This document shows, piece after piece, positions 9,854-20,074 of a stretch of 64,000 nucleotides of DNA; positions within the stretch are counted from its first letter, which is position 1; each line of letters starts with the position of its first letter. The translations under genes were made by a program, and so were the position numbers. Source of the DNA: Chlorokybus atmophyticus (lineage: Eukaryota; Streptophyta; Chlorokybophyceae; Chlorokybales; Chlorokybaceae); the NCBI GenBank assembly GCA_009103225.1, contig RHPI01002503.1, positions 1,231,987 to 1,295,986 on the forward strand, given 5' to 3'. Under the pieces are notes generated by a model. The model was not told where the DNA came from and ran no database searches. It saw nothing but the letters and a program-made list of their open reading frames with translations.

Positions 9854-12800
9854 ATGGAGGCGACCTACGACAAGGGGCAGATTGCAAAGCTGGACACCGA
9901 CAACTACAACACATGGTGCGTGGAGATGAAGGCCTTGCTCATCCACAAGAAGGTGTGGAAGTACGTTGATCCGAAGGCACCACCACCAACACCAGGAGCG
10001 AACACTGTGTGGTCAGAGCATTCAGCAGAAGCACACTCTTTGCTTGTGTTGAACAGCAAACCGCATCACTTTCCCATGCTCACTGCATGTGAAGATGGTA
10101 GACAAGCTTGGGAAAAGCTATCAGCCGTTTTCAGAGCCAAGAACAATGCCAGAAAGTTGCATCTACGCAAGCAGCTCAGCGCACTCAGGAAGGAGGCAGC
10201 AGAACCCATCACAAAGTATGTTGCGCGCGCGAGAGAGCTGTGGGCGGACCTCATCAACGTCGGCCACAACATGGGGGAGACGGAGGTAGTGCTGGCCATT
10301 GTTGCAGGGCTACCAGCAGAGTACGAGGTCGTCGCAACCCTGCTGGAGACGTCATCATCGGAGTTGACGTTGGACGATGTGCTACCGAAGCTGCTCACCG
10401 TGGAGCAGAGGGTTGTGAAGAAGGACGAGCAAGCGGATGCCGTCGCCTTCTACACCGGCAAGCACGCAAAGAAGAGCAACCATGAAGAGAAGTACAAGGG
10501 CAACAAGCCAGGCAATCCTCGTCACAAAGACCTCACATGCCACTGGTGTGGTTGGAAGGGGCACATTGTGAAGGACTGTAGGAAGAAACAACAGGGGCAA
10601 CCTAGAGCAAGCACCAGCAACAGCGGCAACGAGCACCAACACAAGGAGAAACATGTCGCCTTCACTGCATCCAGTTCGAGGGCGGGCACAGCTTTCTGGG
10701 TGGTGGACTCTGGCTGCGATCGTCATCTCACACCAAACAAGGAGGTGATGGAGGGCTACAGGAAGCTGACGTCCACAATCAAGGTGGCGGGCTTCGGTGG
10801 CGAAGTACTGGTGGCTGAGGGAGTTGGCAACGTACGACTCCAGTGCAAGGTTGGTAACACACTACGCGAGGTGTTGTTACGCAACGTCCTGCATGTTCCT
10901 AAGGCTATTGCGAGTCTATTCTCTGTGAGGGTTGCGGAGCGCTTAGGCGCGGAGATCCTATTTCGGAAGGGTGGCTGCTCAGTCATCCTTGATGGGGTCG
11001 TGCACATGGTTGGAATCGCTGATCCGGGAGGGCTCTACCACGTGGAGCAGCCTCAAGACAGAGACATTCAAGCCATGGTGGTGAAGGACAAGGAGTCGCC
11101 AACATTGTGGCATCGAAGGTTCGGGCATCTCAGCTACGTCAACCTCACTCGCCTTGTCGCTGAGAAGATGGTCAAGGGCATCCATCTCAGCACAGAAGAA
11201 CTCAAGAATGCATCAGGTGCACTTTGTGAACCATGCCTGGTTGCAAAGCAGCATGCTATGCCATTCCCATCATCCTCTTCTAGCAGTCAGCATCCTTGCG
11301 AGCTTGTGCACATGGATGTCTGTGGCCCTATGCGCATTGTGGCGAAGGGAGGGGCCAGGTACTTTGCTACATTCCTCGACGACTACAGCAAGCTGTCCAT
11401 CATCTTTCCATTGACGCTCAAGTCAGAAGTTGCTGGAGCTGTGCGCACAGTTGTGGCCTTGTTGGAGACCCAGTCTGGCAACAAGATGAAGGCAATGAGG
11501 AGTGATCGAGGAGGGGAGTACATCAACAAGGAGTTGAAGGAGTTCTTCGCCAGCAAGGGCATACGCCACGAGACAACGGCACCCTACACCCCGCAGCAGA
11601 ATGGAGCAGCTGAACGCCTCAACAGGACACTCTTGGAGCGTGTTCGAGCCATGCTCAACGACACAAAGATGGAAGACAGTTTGTGGAAGGAGGCGGTACT
11701 CACTGCCAACTACATCCGCAACAGGTCTCCGGTGAGCTCAGAGCAGAAGACTCCGTGGGAGCACTTCTATGGAGCCACACCAGATGTGAGTGGTATGCGT
11801 GTGTTTGGATGCACGGCATATGCACTAGTGCCTAAACAGCTCAGGCACAAGCTGGAGCCGGTCAGCAAGAAGGGCATCTTCGTTGGCTATGAACCGGGTT
11901 CCAAGGCTTACAGGATCTTGCTCGAGGACACTCAGAAGATCATCGTGAGCAGAGAGGTGGTTTTCCACGAGGGATTATCACAACCAGAAGCAGGCTTCTT
12001 TCCTGAAGATGAAGCACAGCCGGAGCATCCTGAAACAGTGGAGGCTACAGGCAAGGCCATCATCGACGATAAGGGTGAGCAGGACTCCACTGTAGCAGAC
12101 AAGCAGTCGCACCTGCAGCAGGAGCACGCAGCTCGGAGATACCCAGTGAGGGAGAGAAAGGCACCTGACTTCCTACACAAGGCACACGTCGCCAGTGTGC
12201 AGAATGAGGAGCCAAGCACCTACGAGGAGGCATTGTTAGCACCAGATGCGGAGCAATGGCAGCGTGCTATGGACGAGGAGATTGCGTCACTCCATGCCAA
12301 CAACACTTGGTCACTGGAGCAGTTACCGCAAGGAGTGAAGACCATTCCAGTGAAATGGGTCTTCAAGGTGAAGCGTGATGGTCAGGGCAACATTGAGCGC
12401 TACAAGGCAAGACTGGTGGCAAAGGGCTTCTTGCAGCAGGAAGGTGTGGACTTCAACGAAGTGTTTGCACCTGCAAGTAAGCATACCACCTTCCGTGCAC
12501 TGCTAGCTATGGTTGCTGCTGAAGACCTAGAGCTGCATCACCTGGATGTGAAGACTGCCTTCCTCTACGGAGAGCTGGAGGAGGAGATCTTCATCGAGCA
12601 ACCACCTGGATATGAAGAAGGGGAGAGAGGCACAGCGTGCAAGCTGATCAAGGCACTGTACGGGCTGCGACAGGCACCGCGTATGTGGCACATCAAGCTC
12701 ACCAAGGAGCTGGAGGCACTTGGCTTCACCGCATCCTCTGCAGACCCTGGGCTCTTCATCCATGCAGACAACAAGGTCTGGCTGCTCGTGTATGTTGATG

Positions 12801-13741
12801 ATATCATCATCACCGCCAGGCAGGTGCACCACCTGCAGGAGACGAAACTTGCTCTACAGCAAGCATTCTCAGTTCGTGATCTTGGAGAGGCCAAGTGGTT
12901 CCTTGGCATGGTGATTGAGCGCGACAGGGCGGCTCGCACAATCAAGATCAGTCAGGAGCAGATGGTGAGAAGACTCGTCACCAAGTTTGGGCTCACTGAA
13001 GCGAAGACCAAGACCACACCGTTGGCACTTGGCACTGCCCTCATCAAGGCAAAGGATGAGGAGGTACTCGACAAGGCTCAGTATCCATATGGTGAGCTGG
13101 TAGGCAGCATGCTCTATCTGGCAGTGTGCACACGTCCCGATGTTGCACATGCTGTGGGAGTACTTGCTCGCTACATGTCTGCACCGAGCATGGAGCACTG
13201 GAGAGCAGCAAAGGGAGTACTACGCTATGTTGCTGGGAGCGCAACAGTTGGCATCAAGTTTGGGAGCGGGAGCACTGAGTTGGAGGGCTACTGCGACTCG
13301 GACTTTGCTGGTGACCTCAACAGCAGGAGGTCCACTACAGGCTACGTCTTCAAGCTGAACGGAGGCGTGGTGAGCTGGAACAGCAGGCTGCAGCCAACAA
13401 CAGCAGCATCTACATCAGAGGCTGAGTACATGGCAGCGGCAGCAGCAGTGAAGGAGGCACTCGGGCTTCGCAAGCTCATGGCAGACTTGGAGCACCCCAT
13501 GGCGTACATCGTCATCAACTGTGACAACCAAGGAGCCATCAAGTTGTTGAAGCATCCTATCGCCTCGGCAAGGACGAAGCACATTGATGTCATGCATCAC
13601 TTTGTGCGTGACAGAGTCACAAGGAAGGAGGTGGAGTTCCAGTACTGCAACACTGAGGGCATGCTGGCGGACTTCATGACAAAGCCATTGTCACCACTCA
13701 AGTTCAAGACTTGTTGTGCAGGACTTGGCATCTGTGTTTGA
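9854..13741 (+). CDS. Copia Gag-Pol polyprotein
   Basis: The polyprotein has 1295 residues in one intact frame. The frame is open from 9770, but 9854 is its first ATG and gives the usual N-terminal LDTDNYNTW block. Domains in order are the Gag region; a CCHC zinc knuckle (CHWCGWKGHIVKDC, about residue 228); aspartic protease (VVDSGCDRH, Asp about 283); integrase with its zinc-binding region (LWHRRFGHL about 418, CEPC) and DDE core (HMDVCGPM about 485, DRGGEY about 550, then the Glu in TPQQNGAAERLNR); reverse transcriptase (KARLVAKGF, DVKTAFLYGELEEEI, YVDD about 979); and RNase H (YCDSDFAG about 1145, TSEAEYMA, DNQGA). Every catalytic motif is present, so the product is predicted functional. 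Protease-integrase-RT order defines Copia. No separate gag frame is seen. Confidence 0.97.
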   Translation: MEATYDKGQIAKLDTDNYNTWCVEMKALLIHKKVWKYVDPKAPPPTPGANTVWSEHSAEAHSLLVLNSKPHHFPMLTACEDGRQAWEKLSAVFRAKNNARKLHLRKQLSALRKEAAEPITKYVARARELWADLINVGHNMGETEVVLAIVAGLPAEYEVVATLLETSSSELTLDDVLPKLLTVEQRVVKKDEQADAVAFYTGKHAKKSNHEEKYKGNKPGNPRHKDLTCHWCGWKGHIVKDCRKKQQGQPRASTSNSGNEHQHKEKHVAFTASSSRAGTAFWVVDSGCDRHLTPNKEVMEGYRKLTSTIKVAGFGGEVLVAEGVGNVRLQCKVGNTLREVLLRNVLHVPKAIASLFSVRVAERLGAEILFRKGGCSVILDGVVHMVGIADPGGLYHVEQPQDRDIQAMVVKDKESPTLWHRRFGHLSYVNLTRLVAEKMVKGIHLSTEELKNASGALCEPCLVAKQHAMPFPSSSSSSQHPCELVHMDVCGPMRIVAKGGARYFATFLDDYSKLSIIFPLTLKSEVAGAVRTVVALLETQSGNKMKAMRSDRGGEYINKELKEFFASKGIRHETTAPYTPQQNGAAERLNRTLLERVRAMLNDTKMEDSLWKEAVLTANYIRNRSPVSSEQKTPWEHFYGATPDVSGMRVFGCTAYALVPKQLRHKLEPVSKKGIFVGYEPGSKAYRILLEDTQKIIVSREVVFHEGLSQPEAGFFPEDEAQPEHPETVEATGKAIIDDKGEQDSTVADKQSHLQQEHAARRYPVRERKAPDFLHKAHVASVQNEEPSTYEEALLAPDAEQWQRAMDEEIASLHANNTWSLEQLPQGVKTIPVKWVFKVKRDGQGNIERYKARLVAKGFLQQEGVDFNEVFAPASKHTTFRALLAMVAAEDLELHHLDVKTAFLYGELEEEIFIEQPPGYEEGERGTACKLIKALYGLRQAPRMWHIKLTKELEALGFTASSADPGLFIHADNKVWLLVYVDDIIITARQVHHLQETKLALQQAFSVRDLGEAKWFLGMVIERDRAARTIKISQEQMVRRLVTKFGLTEAKTKTTPLALGTALIKAKDEEVLDKAQYPYGELVGSMLYLAVCTRPDVAHAVGVLARYMSAPSMEHWRAAKGVLRYVAGSATVGIKFGSGSTELEGYCDSDFAGDLNSRRSTTGYVFKLNGGVVSWNSRLQPTTAASTSEAEYMAAAAAVKEALGLRKLMADLEHPMAYIVINCDNQGAIKLLKHPIASARTKHIDVMHHFVRDRVTRKEVEFQYCNTEGMLADFMTKPLSPLKFKTCCAGLGICV

Positions 13742-13783
13742 CTACAGGAGCAAGCGTTGGAGGTCAAGCTGCTCGCGTGGGAG

Positions 13784-14207
13784 TGTTGAGAGTATTCCTA
13801 CATACGATCAGCATCGACCCTCCACACAGGAGTAGAAGGTCGTAAGGACGAGCACTAGGTCCGGACTTAGCAAGATGGCATCGTCGGACCAGACTCCGGA
13901 CTCCAGACAGGAGCCTTACTAACTGCTTCGTATCTCCGCGTATACTTACTCATATTAGACGTGTAAGAGCTTGTTGGAAAGCTCTGGTTGTGAGAAAGAC
14001 AACGCAGCTTAGAGCGCGTCAAAAGGCTGAGTATAGCTTACGCAGTGCTTGCAAACGTAGACGTGTGTGTAACTGGCTGGTATAAGAACCAGCGGACAAC
14101 TTGTAATAGATGAATGTGATGTGACCTGTGTATGCTCTGGTGGCGGTAGCTCTGTCTCTGTGTGTCCATGCTTGCCTCAACTACATGTGCATGCTAGTCC
14201 TTCAACA
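13784..14207 (+). repeat. 3' LTR of Copia element
   Basis: This is the 424-bp partner of the 5' LTR. It would supply the polyadenylation region of the element and is followed directly by the CTTAC duplication. Confidence 0.97.
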
Positions 14208-15522
14208 CTTACAGGGCTCCCCTTTCGAGTGGGCGAAAGTACACCACAAAACTGCCTCTACGAATATCCGACCCACTTGCAGCTGCGATTACGGCGACAT
14301 AATTGAAGGGACCAAACAAGACTGGCATAACCAAGGTGGGTTACAATGCACTGTCAATGCCACATGCTAGGGTTCTTTTATCTTGCACATGCACAGCCTC
14401 AAGTATCTTGCACAGGACATACACTGTCAATACCACATGCACACCCTCATGCACAGCCTCCAGTGTCATGCACATGAACAGCATGACCAATCTCGCAAAT
14501 GTACAGCCTATTTCTACTTGTGGGAGCTCACAAGTCGCAAAAGAGAAGCTGCAAAGTACCATGAATGGGTAATCCATGACCTAGTTTAATGTTTCCAGCG
14601 GCAATTAAACAGTATGCTTGCAGATTGCCATGTTGGTCAGAGTGAACCAAGAGCAGCGCGGCAGGCTGACTGTCTGCTTGGCGAAGTGCAACAAAGCGGA
14701 AGACGAGGTAAGCATGTGTATGCGCATGGGCTAGTCCTCTGGCAGCACGCCACTCTTACAGCATTACCAAATGCAGGTGGTCACTTACAAAGCGACCATC
14801 AAGCGCATGTGCGTGCACGGCGAGGTGCTGACATCCAAACTGAAGGACGTACTAGCCGCTGTATTGTTAGCGAGCGAGGCAAAAGATAACTCTGATGTTG
14901 AAGCTGAAGACTTGTTTGAGGAGGAACAGGAGGAGGGGGTTGAGAAGGAGTTCTGAGGCAGGCACCACTGGTTGACAAGCTGCGCATGAGTGCGACAGCT
15001 AGACTCAATGTTGTAGGTAGGTTCATGCGCAAGTGGGCTGCTCAGTTGCAAGTGGACATACTCTCACCACTGCCGGTACATAGTATATATTGTGGGCTTA
15101 TAGTTGCAAGATCAAACAATGAGTCCAAGGTTTGTACAAGCTACATGGCATGTTAGTGTTGGCTTACGGCAAGAATTGCCAACTTTTGTTAAACGGTAAG
15201 GATCACATATTAACAGCAGTGTAACGGCAAAAAAACTGCCGGCTATTGCTGTGAGCTGTCCGTAACTACCGGCTAACGACCGTCTGTGCACATTGACCAA
15301 AAGGTGATTGGTTGACAACTTTCGGTCGGTCAGTGCCACTGACAACCACTTTCGGCCCGTGGTCGTCTGCGTCAGTCCACTCAAGCCAACGGCAAACCCA
15401 ACACTCAAAAAGTAACATTTCAGGCAGCGGCAGGCAGGCTCAAGCACCCATCAGGCACTCAGTCCTTAGTCAGTCACCGTGTAGAATTTGCGATACGTTA
15501 TGCATGTAATATGACACTGTAC

Positions 15523-15557
15523 GCACACATGTATATACCATGTATATACATGTGTGC
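15523..15557. repeat. Hairpin with 15-bp perfect arms
   Basis: GCACACATGTATATA at 15523-15537 is exactly inverted at 15543-15557 around CCATG. It is directly followed by an AT/GT-rich low-complexity tract. Confidence 0.8.
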
Positions 15558-17351
15558 ATACGATATATATATATATATGTATTTATGTATATGTATGTGT
15601 ATATATATGTATATGCATGTTTTTATCCATCTTAACAACGAGCTGTCATTGACAGCCCTTAACAAGATTATCGGCACATTTGGACAGCCCCCCGAAGAAT
15701 AACTCCTTACATGGCGACATACATGATTACCAAAAAGAGAGGGTAGACGGAGTATAACTGACTGCTCACATGCGCCTGTGCAGAGCGGATTGATGTAGAA
15801 TGCGTGAACACATGATTGAGGGCTGCGTTCGATGCGAGATATCGTCTCTGGCTACGCTCGAGGCAATATGTTGCCTCTCATTAGCCCTCTTGGACTTAGA
15901 TATCCTATACACATCAATTGGACGTATTGATTATGATCGCGCACTAGCTGTGTCAGCTCTGCACATGCCGTGTCATTTTTGGACGTCGACGCCTCTTCAA
16001 TTGCCGTTACGTGCCGCACTTGCATACGCAAGTGCGGTCCTCATGTTGCGTATCATAATTTGGTTCAGCTGAAGACCACGTTTATCACATTATAACGGTG
16101 GCGTACAATCATAAGCGGTAAGTACTAGTGAGTGCCACTTCAGTGAATCCGTGAAAAAGGTTGGTTAGTAATGGCGGCATGTGTTTGGGGTATGGGGCCT
16201 GCCCTGACCTTCCGTGAAAAACGCGCGCGTTTCAACCATTAACCGTGCCCAGTTGGCAAACACGTAGCATTAATGCTTGCCGTTCTCCAAGTCGTTGCCG
16301 CCAAGACACCTTTGAGCATCTTTGCAATGATTGGCATCTTTATGGCCTTTTTCGGCGACGACGGCTGTCACCATTGCGATCCCATATGATCAAATTCATG
16401 CGTGCCCAAATTGTGGCCTAACAACACACATTCTCTGGTAATTAAACTTCATGTTAAGGCAATCATAATCTTGAAACATTACGTGGCAAAAACGATATTA
16501 ATATTATTCAAAACCTTTACAAGGTTTTGAATATCATACTATGATTCATGCCCATATGAAATTTATGTCGCAATTTGTGCACCGTACGTATGGTGCTCAT
16601 ATTATCAATAGTTATTTTGTTTTGCATATATTTTTGGCAGTTGCACGATCATTGTGTGACATGATGTGGGGAAGTGCTTTAGACGGTCTCGATCGGTCGT
16701 TGGATTTGTTTTCCACAAATCCAACAATCGATAGTCCAATGATTGGTTGATTATTTCGACAGATAATGCACCAGAAGAGCGGCGCTATAATGCGCCTACC
16801 ACACATAAAGAGTTGACAATATTCATACCGGACAACCTAAATGAGCACAACCGACACGAGATGAGTATTTGTCGATCGGTAATTAGCAGCACATTAATAA
16901 GTTTTTATCGTGGTTGGACTGTACATTTTGATCTCATTATAATACACATGTGACACAGGGGAGAGCGATAGAGCGTATCAGCAACCTCAACGGCGCATCC
17001 GATTGGCTAAATCGATAGTTGTTGCGCAGCCGATGATGCACGGGCCACGCATACTGCGCAACTTAGCGGTCGCGGGTGCCGTAAGTGATGGCCCTTGCCC
17101 GTATCACGCGTGTGTGATGTGTTTGTGTGCCCCAATGCCGGCCGGCCGACCGGCTTGCCCAATCAGCCGCACCCCTAGTTATGCGACATGTTATAAGTGT
17201 TGTAAATGGCATGTGGCTCTCCCTATCGTAGCGACCTTTGCTGACATGGCTTAATGATGAAGGCGTCGATGTTACATTGCGACTTGCTGAACGCACTGCT
17301 CATCTATTGTCATGCGCCTCATTTCTCGAAAGGCTCACAATTACTTTGTTT

Positions 17352-17397
17352 ACGTACTGCGTCCGTGGCATATGCATATGCCGCGGACGTAGTACGT
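17352..17397. repeat. 46-bp near-perfect palindrome without loop
   Basis: The left half ACGTACTGCGTCCGTGGCAT plus ATG and the right half CATATGCCGCGGACGTAGTACGT are complementary at 21 of 23 positions. Both mismatches are transitions. A zero-loop palindrome of this size can extrude as a cruciform. It is not associated with any gene I can see. Confidence 0.8.
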
Positions 17398-19034
17398 TCA
17401 GAAAAGTGATTAAGATTGAACTTAAGATCTATTCTTTATGGTAGCATGCGTGGAATATCCGTCTAATAAACTACGTTATTGCTTGGTTCAATACGCACAA
17501 TGATCCCTATAGTCATGATATTGGCATTGTTTTTTTTTGATTGCTTTTAATCTAGAAGCTCTGGATGCCACCCTTCGTCACAAGTATGCATGGGCAACGG
17601 TCATGCATGCAAATGAATACGCACTGAAATGTAGTGTCATACTCAACATTGATGCATCAATATAGCATGCATGATTTTGAGATATATGCGCAATATGCTT
17701 CTATCATCAGCAGCAATTGTGTATTGCAAGATTGCTGCTGTACGTGGAAAAAGTATCGATTAGCATGTGATAGCTGCAAACCCCTTTATTTCATAACATC
17801 GGCTACTACACCATGAAAGCATTGCGAGCGAATGCTAATCATTAACATGCCCGACCCTTTCACATGAAATGCACTTGATAAATAGCGGATCGATTGTGTT
17901 CTTTGCAACATGCATAGTTTGCAGGCAATGTTTAGAGAGAATCAAGGGCAATTACGCGGGGCGACAAAATGAGATGAATAAGTGATATTATTACAAACCC
18001 TCATTGTAATTTGTATACCATTAATCAGTCAACTTTTGACCTTACAGTTTTTCCAAACTGAAACATTCAATTTGCCCTTTATCTGAAACTTTGAATATCC
18101 CATAAATGCCTTCACATGCAGATCAAAAGCCAATATAGCGACATAAATGATTTTAGATGGGGAGTAAAAGTGAAAGTTCAGCTTGAAAAATGGCGAGGTG
18201 CTAAGTTAGATATGCAATTATTAATACTACTACCATGCTTATCTAGCCGCCCTGCATGTTTTCCTTTATTTCCCCACTATAAATCGCAAAAAATGCATGC
18301 GGGAAACTGCGGGAAACTTAACTGACCACTATCTGCCTTTTGGTCTTCATGTATTTTTATGTCCATTTTTTAATATTACATTCAACCAATGCAAGCCCAT
18401 ATTTCACATAACGGCCTCCTTGTGAGGAGCTTTTAGCGAGGGGCCAAAAGAGTGGGGTGGCATGTGAAATCAATGGTCGCTAGGGGCTTTGCTAAACTTA
18501 CAAAAAAGGTATCAATTATCAAATTCAATCGTTTCATCATATAAATTTTTATACAAATTACCATAATCATTCTAAAGTGATATATATTAAGGTCTCAATG
18601 AAAACATGCAATAAGTACGACGAGCATCTAATGATGTATAAACGCATTAATATAGAATTGAGTAACTGTATACGATACTTATACATCCACATATTTGTTA
18701 CAACAAGTACGATAATATGCGCAAGCCTTGAATGCATACGCATGTGGCATGATGGAATAAAACATATAACATCGTGAACGGCTACATACCGGTAAGCTCC
18801 TTGTTACATGGTACTCGAACATAGCCAAATGTGGCATCCCCAACTTGGGGGGGGACCTTATGCCCAAAAAGTTGCACCGCTATTAGTGATAGCCTATCAC
18901 TGCCTCGGATCAAGTTGGATGCCGCAAGTGGAATCTTGCCGCGAGATCCTCTCCAAAGACCCGCCCGCTGACGTCATCAGAACTCGCACATCCGACCGGT
19001 CCGTCATCCAACCCTATCCATATTGAAGCCTTCC

Positions 19035-19148
19035 AACCGTCCAAATATTATGTTTGGACGGTTTCTATAACGCAACTTGCGGCCCAGATCAGCAGAGTAG
19101 ACTACCTAGGTTTGAAACACGGTCTGCTCTGCTGATCTGGGCCGCAAG
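19035..19148. repeat. Two adjacent hairpins upstream of PsbTn
   Basis: The first hairpin has 11-bp perfect arms AACCGTCCAAA at 19035-19045 and their inverse at 19053-19063. The second has 22-bp perfect arms at 19076-19097 (CTTGCGGCCCAGATCAGCAG, then AG) and 19127-19148, with a 29-nt loop. They lie about 315-430 bp upstream of the PsbTn start. They could be foldback elements or an upstream regulatory structure; nothing in the sequence decides. Confidence 0.75.
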
Positions 19149-19461
19149 ATGCACGGCAGTTACGTCATCGTCGAGCTGCAATGCGCTTGCGACCAATCCT
19201 CAGCGCGTAACCGTACAGCAAGCCGTAATATCGTCAATGCCTAGCATCATTTTTGGGTTTTTGCGTTATTTGCGCATTCTGTTTACTGTTTTCTTATAGA
19301 TAATACGCTGAATACGACAAACTTGACAATAGCCTGCTGTCCCCGAAACAAATTGTGGATTGCAGACTGCACCAGCTTCAGGTAATTGGTTGTTAGTAGT
19401 CACTTTGTCAACCTCATCCACGTCGTCACGCCTGTCGCCGCCCTCCCCCACCACAGCAGCA

Positions 19462-20074
19462 ATGGCGTCCGTGATGGCATGCTCCGGCCTGTCGGCTCCC
19501 TCCACCCTGCGGGTACAGGCTAAGCCCCGCAGCGCAGCTCAGCCAGCTAAGGTCAGCATTGATCAGCATGGCATGCATGCTGCTTGCTATCCAACAGCAT
19601 GCTGCCGCATGCAATGCCGGCACTGATGAGAGCGCGTTGCGATGCTGTGGAAGTAACTACCATCCTTGCATGCTGTCTAAGTTAGTAAACTGTTGCTTAG
19701 GCTGTGGTCCGCGCCTCCGCCGATGAGAGCTCCACCCGCCGCAGCATGGTTGCCGGCATTGCCGCTGCCGCTGCGCTGCTCGTCGCCGCTGGCAACCAGA
19801 CCGCCTTCGCCGAGACCAACCGCGAGTACAACCTGAAGAACAAGAAGGTATGCTTCAGCTTCACCTGTATTGGCATTGGCTTTGTGATCATTGGCAATGG
19901 CTCGCTCTCGCAATGCAGCGTGCTTAGGCATCTTGTAGATTAGTTGTAACTGATTGGAGTCGTCAGTAGTAAACCATGTTTTGTGCACAGGTTCCCGTGG
20001 CGGTTCGCCAGCAGTTCGCTGCCGTCTGCGCTTCCAACCCCACCGCTTCTGTCTGCAACAACAAGGGCAAGTAA
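19462..20074 (+). CDS. PSBTN: Photosystem II 5-kDa lumenal subunit PsbTn
   Basis: Three exons (19462-19551, 19701-19847, 19991-20074) join in phase 0 at consensus GT-AG sites to give 106 residues. The N-terminus is a stromal transit peptide rich in Ala/Ser/Arg. It is followed by a thylakoid transfer signal with a twin arginine (STRRSMVAGIAAAAALLVA) and an AFA cleavage site. The mature part is about 40 residues (starting ETNREYNL, with QQFAAVCASNP and SVCNNKGK) and keeps the two cysteines of PsbTn. PsbTn is a small nuclear-encoded extrinsic subunit on the lumenal face of photosystem II in the green lineage, unrelated to plastid PsbT. The bipartite presequence indicates Tat-like import into the lumen. 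Confidence 0.9.

Larger units (their letters stand above)
9303..14207 (+). mobile_element. Full-length Ty1/Copia LTR retrotransposon
   Basis: The element is 4905 bp and bounded by two 424-bp LTRs starting TGTTGAGAG and ending TTCAACA. It is flanked by the target-site duplication CTTAC (9298-9302 and 14208-14212). It contains a primer-binding site, a single uninterrupted gag-pol frame and a short purine-rich stretch (GTGGGAG) just before the 3' LTR. By eye the LTRs differ at only two positions, so insertion was recent. All parts needed for autonomous movement are present. It lies in the sense direction inside an exon of another gene. Confidence 0.97.
9119..14956 (+). pseudogene. Unidentified multi-exon gene split by the Copia insertion
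   Basis: Removing the Copia element and one copy of its 5-bp duplication restores an open frame across the junction, from about 9119-9302 into 14213-14335. The downstream part then splices in consistent phase. A donor at 14335 (CAAG|GTGGGT) joins 14507-14568, a donor at 14568 (TGG|GTAATC) joins 14624-14707, and a donor at 14707 (GAG|GTAAGC) joins 14777-14956. That last exon ends at TGA after an acidic tail (EEEQEEGVEKEF). Phases 1, 0 and 0 all match. The predicted C-terminal part is about 190 residues, rich in Lys/Glu, with no domain I recognise. The 5' end is undefined. It may belong to the neighbouring DNA transposon or be a host gene. The retrotransposon should abolish its expression. Confidence 0.5.
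14957..19034. other. Gene-poor tract with many palindromes
   Basis: I find no gene. Frames are short and no splice-supported coding is visible. The stretch is AT-richer by eye than the gene-dense half and contains (AT)n/(GTAT)n tracts at 15557-15620. Perfect hairpins include 15523-15557 (15-bp arms), 16014-16037 (10-bp arms, CCGCACTTGC) and 16506-16532 (12-bp arms, ATTCAAAACCTT). Confidence 0.6.
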
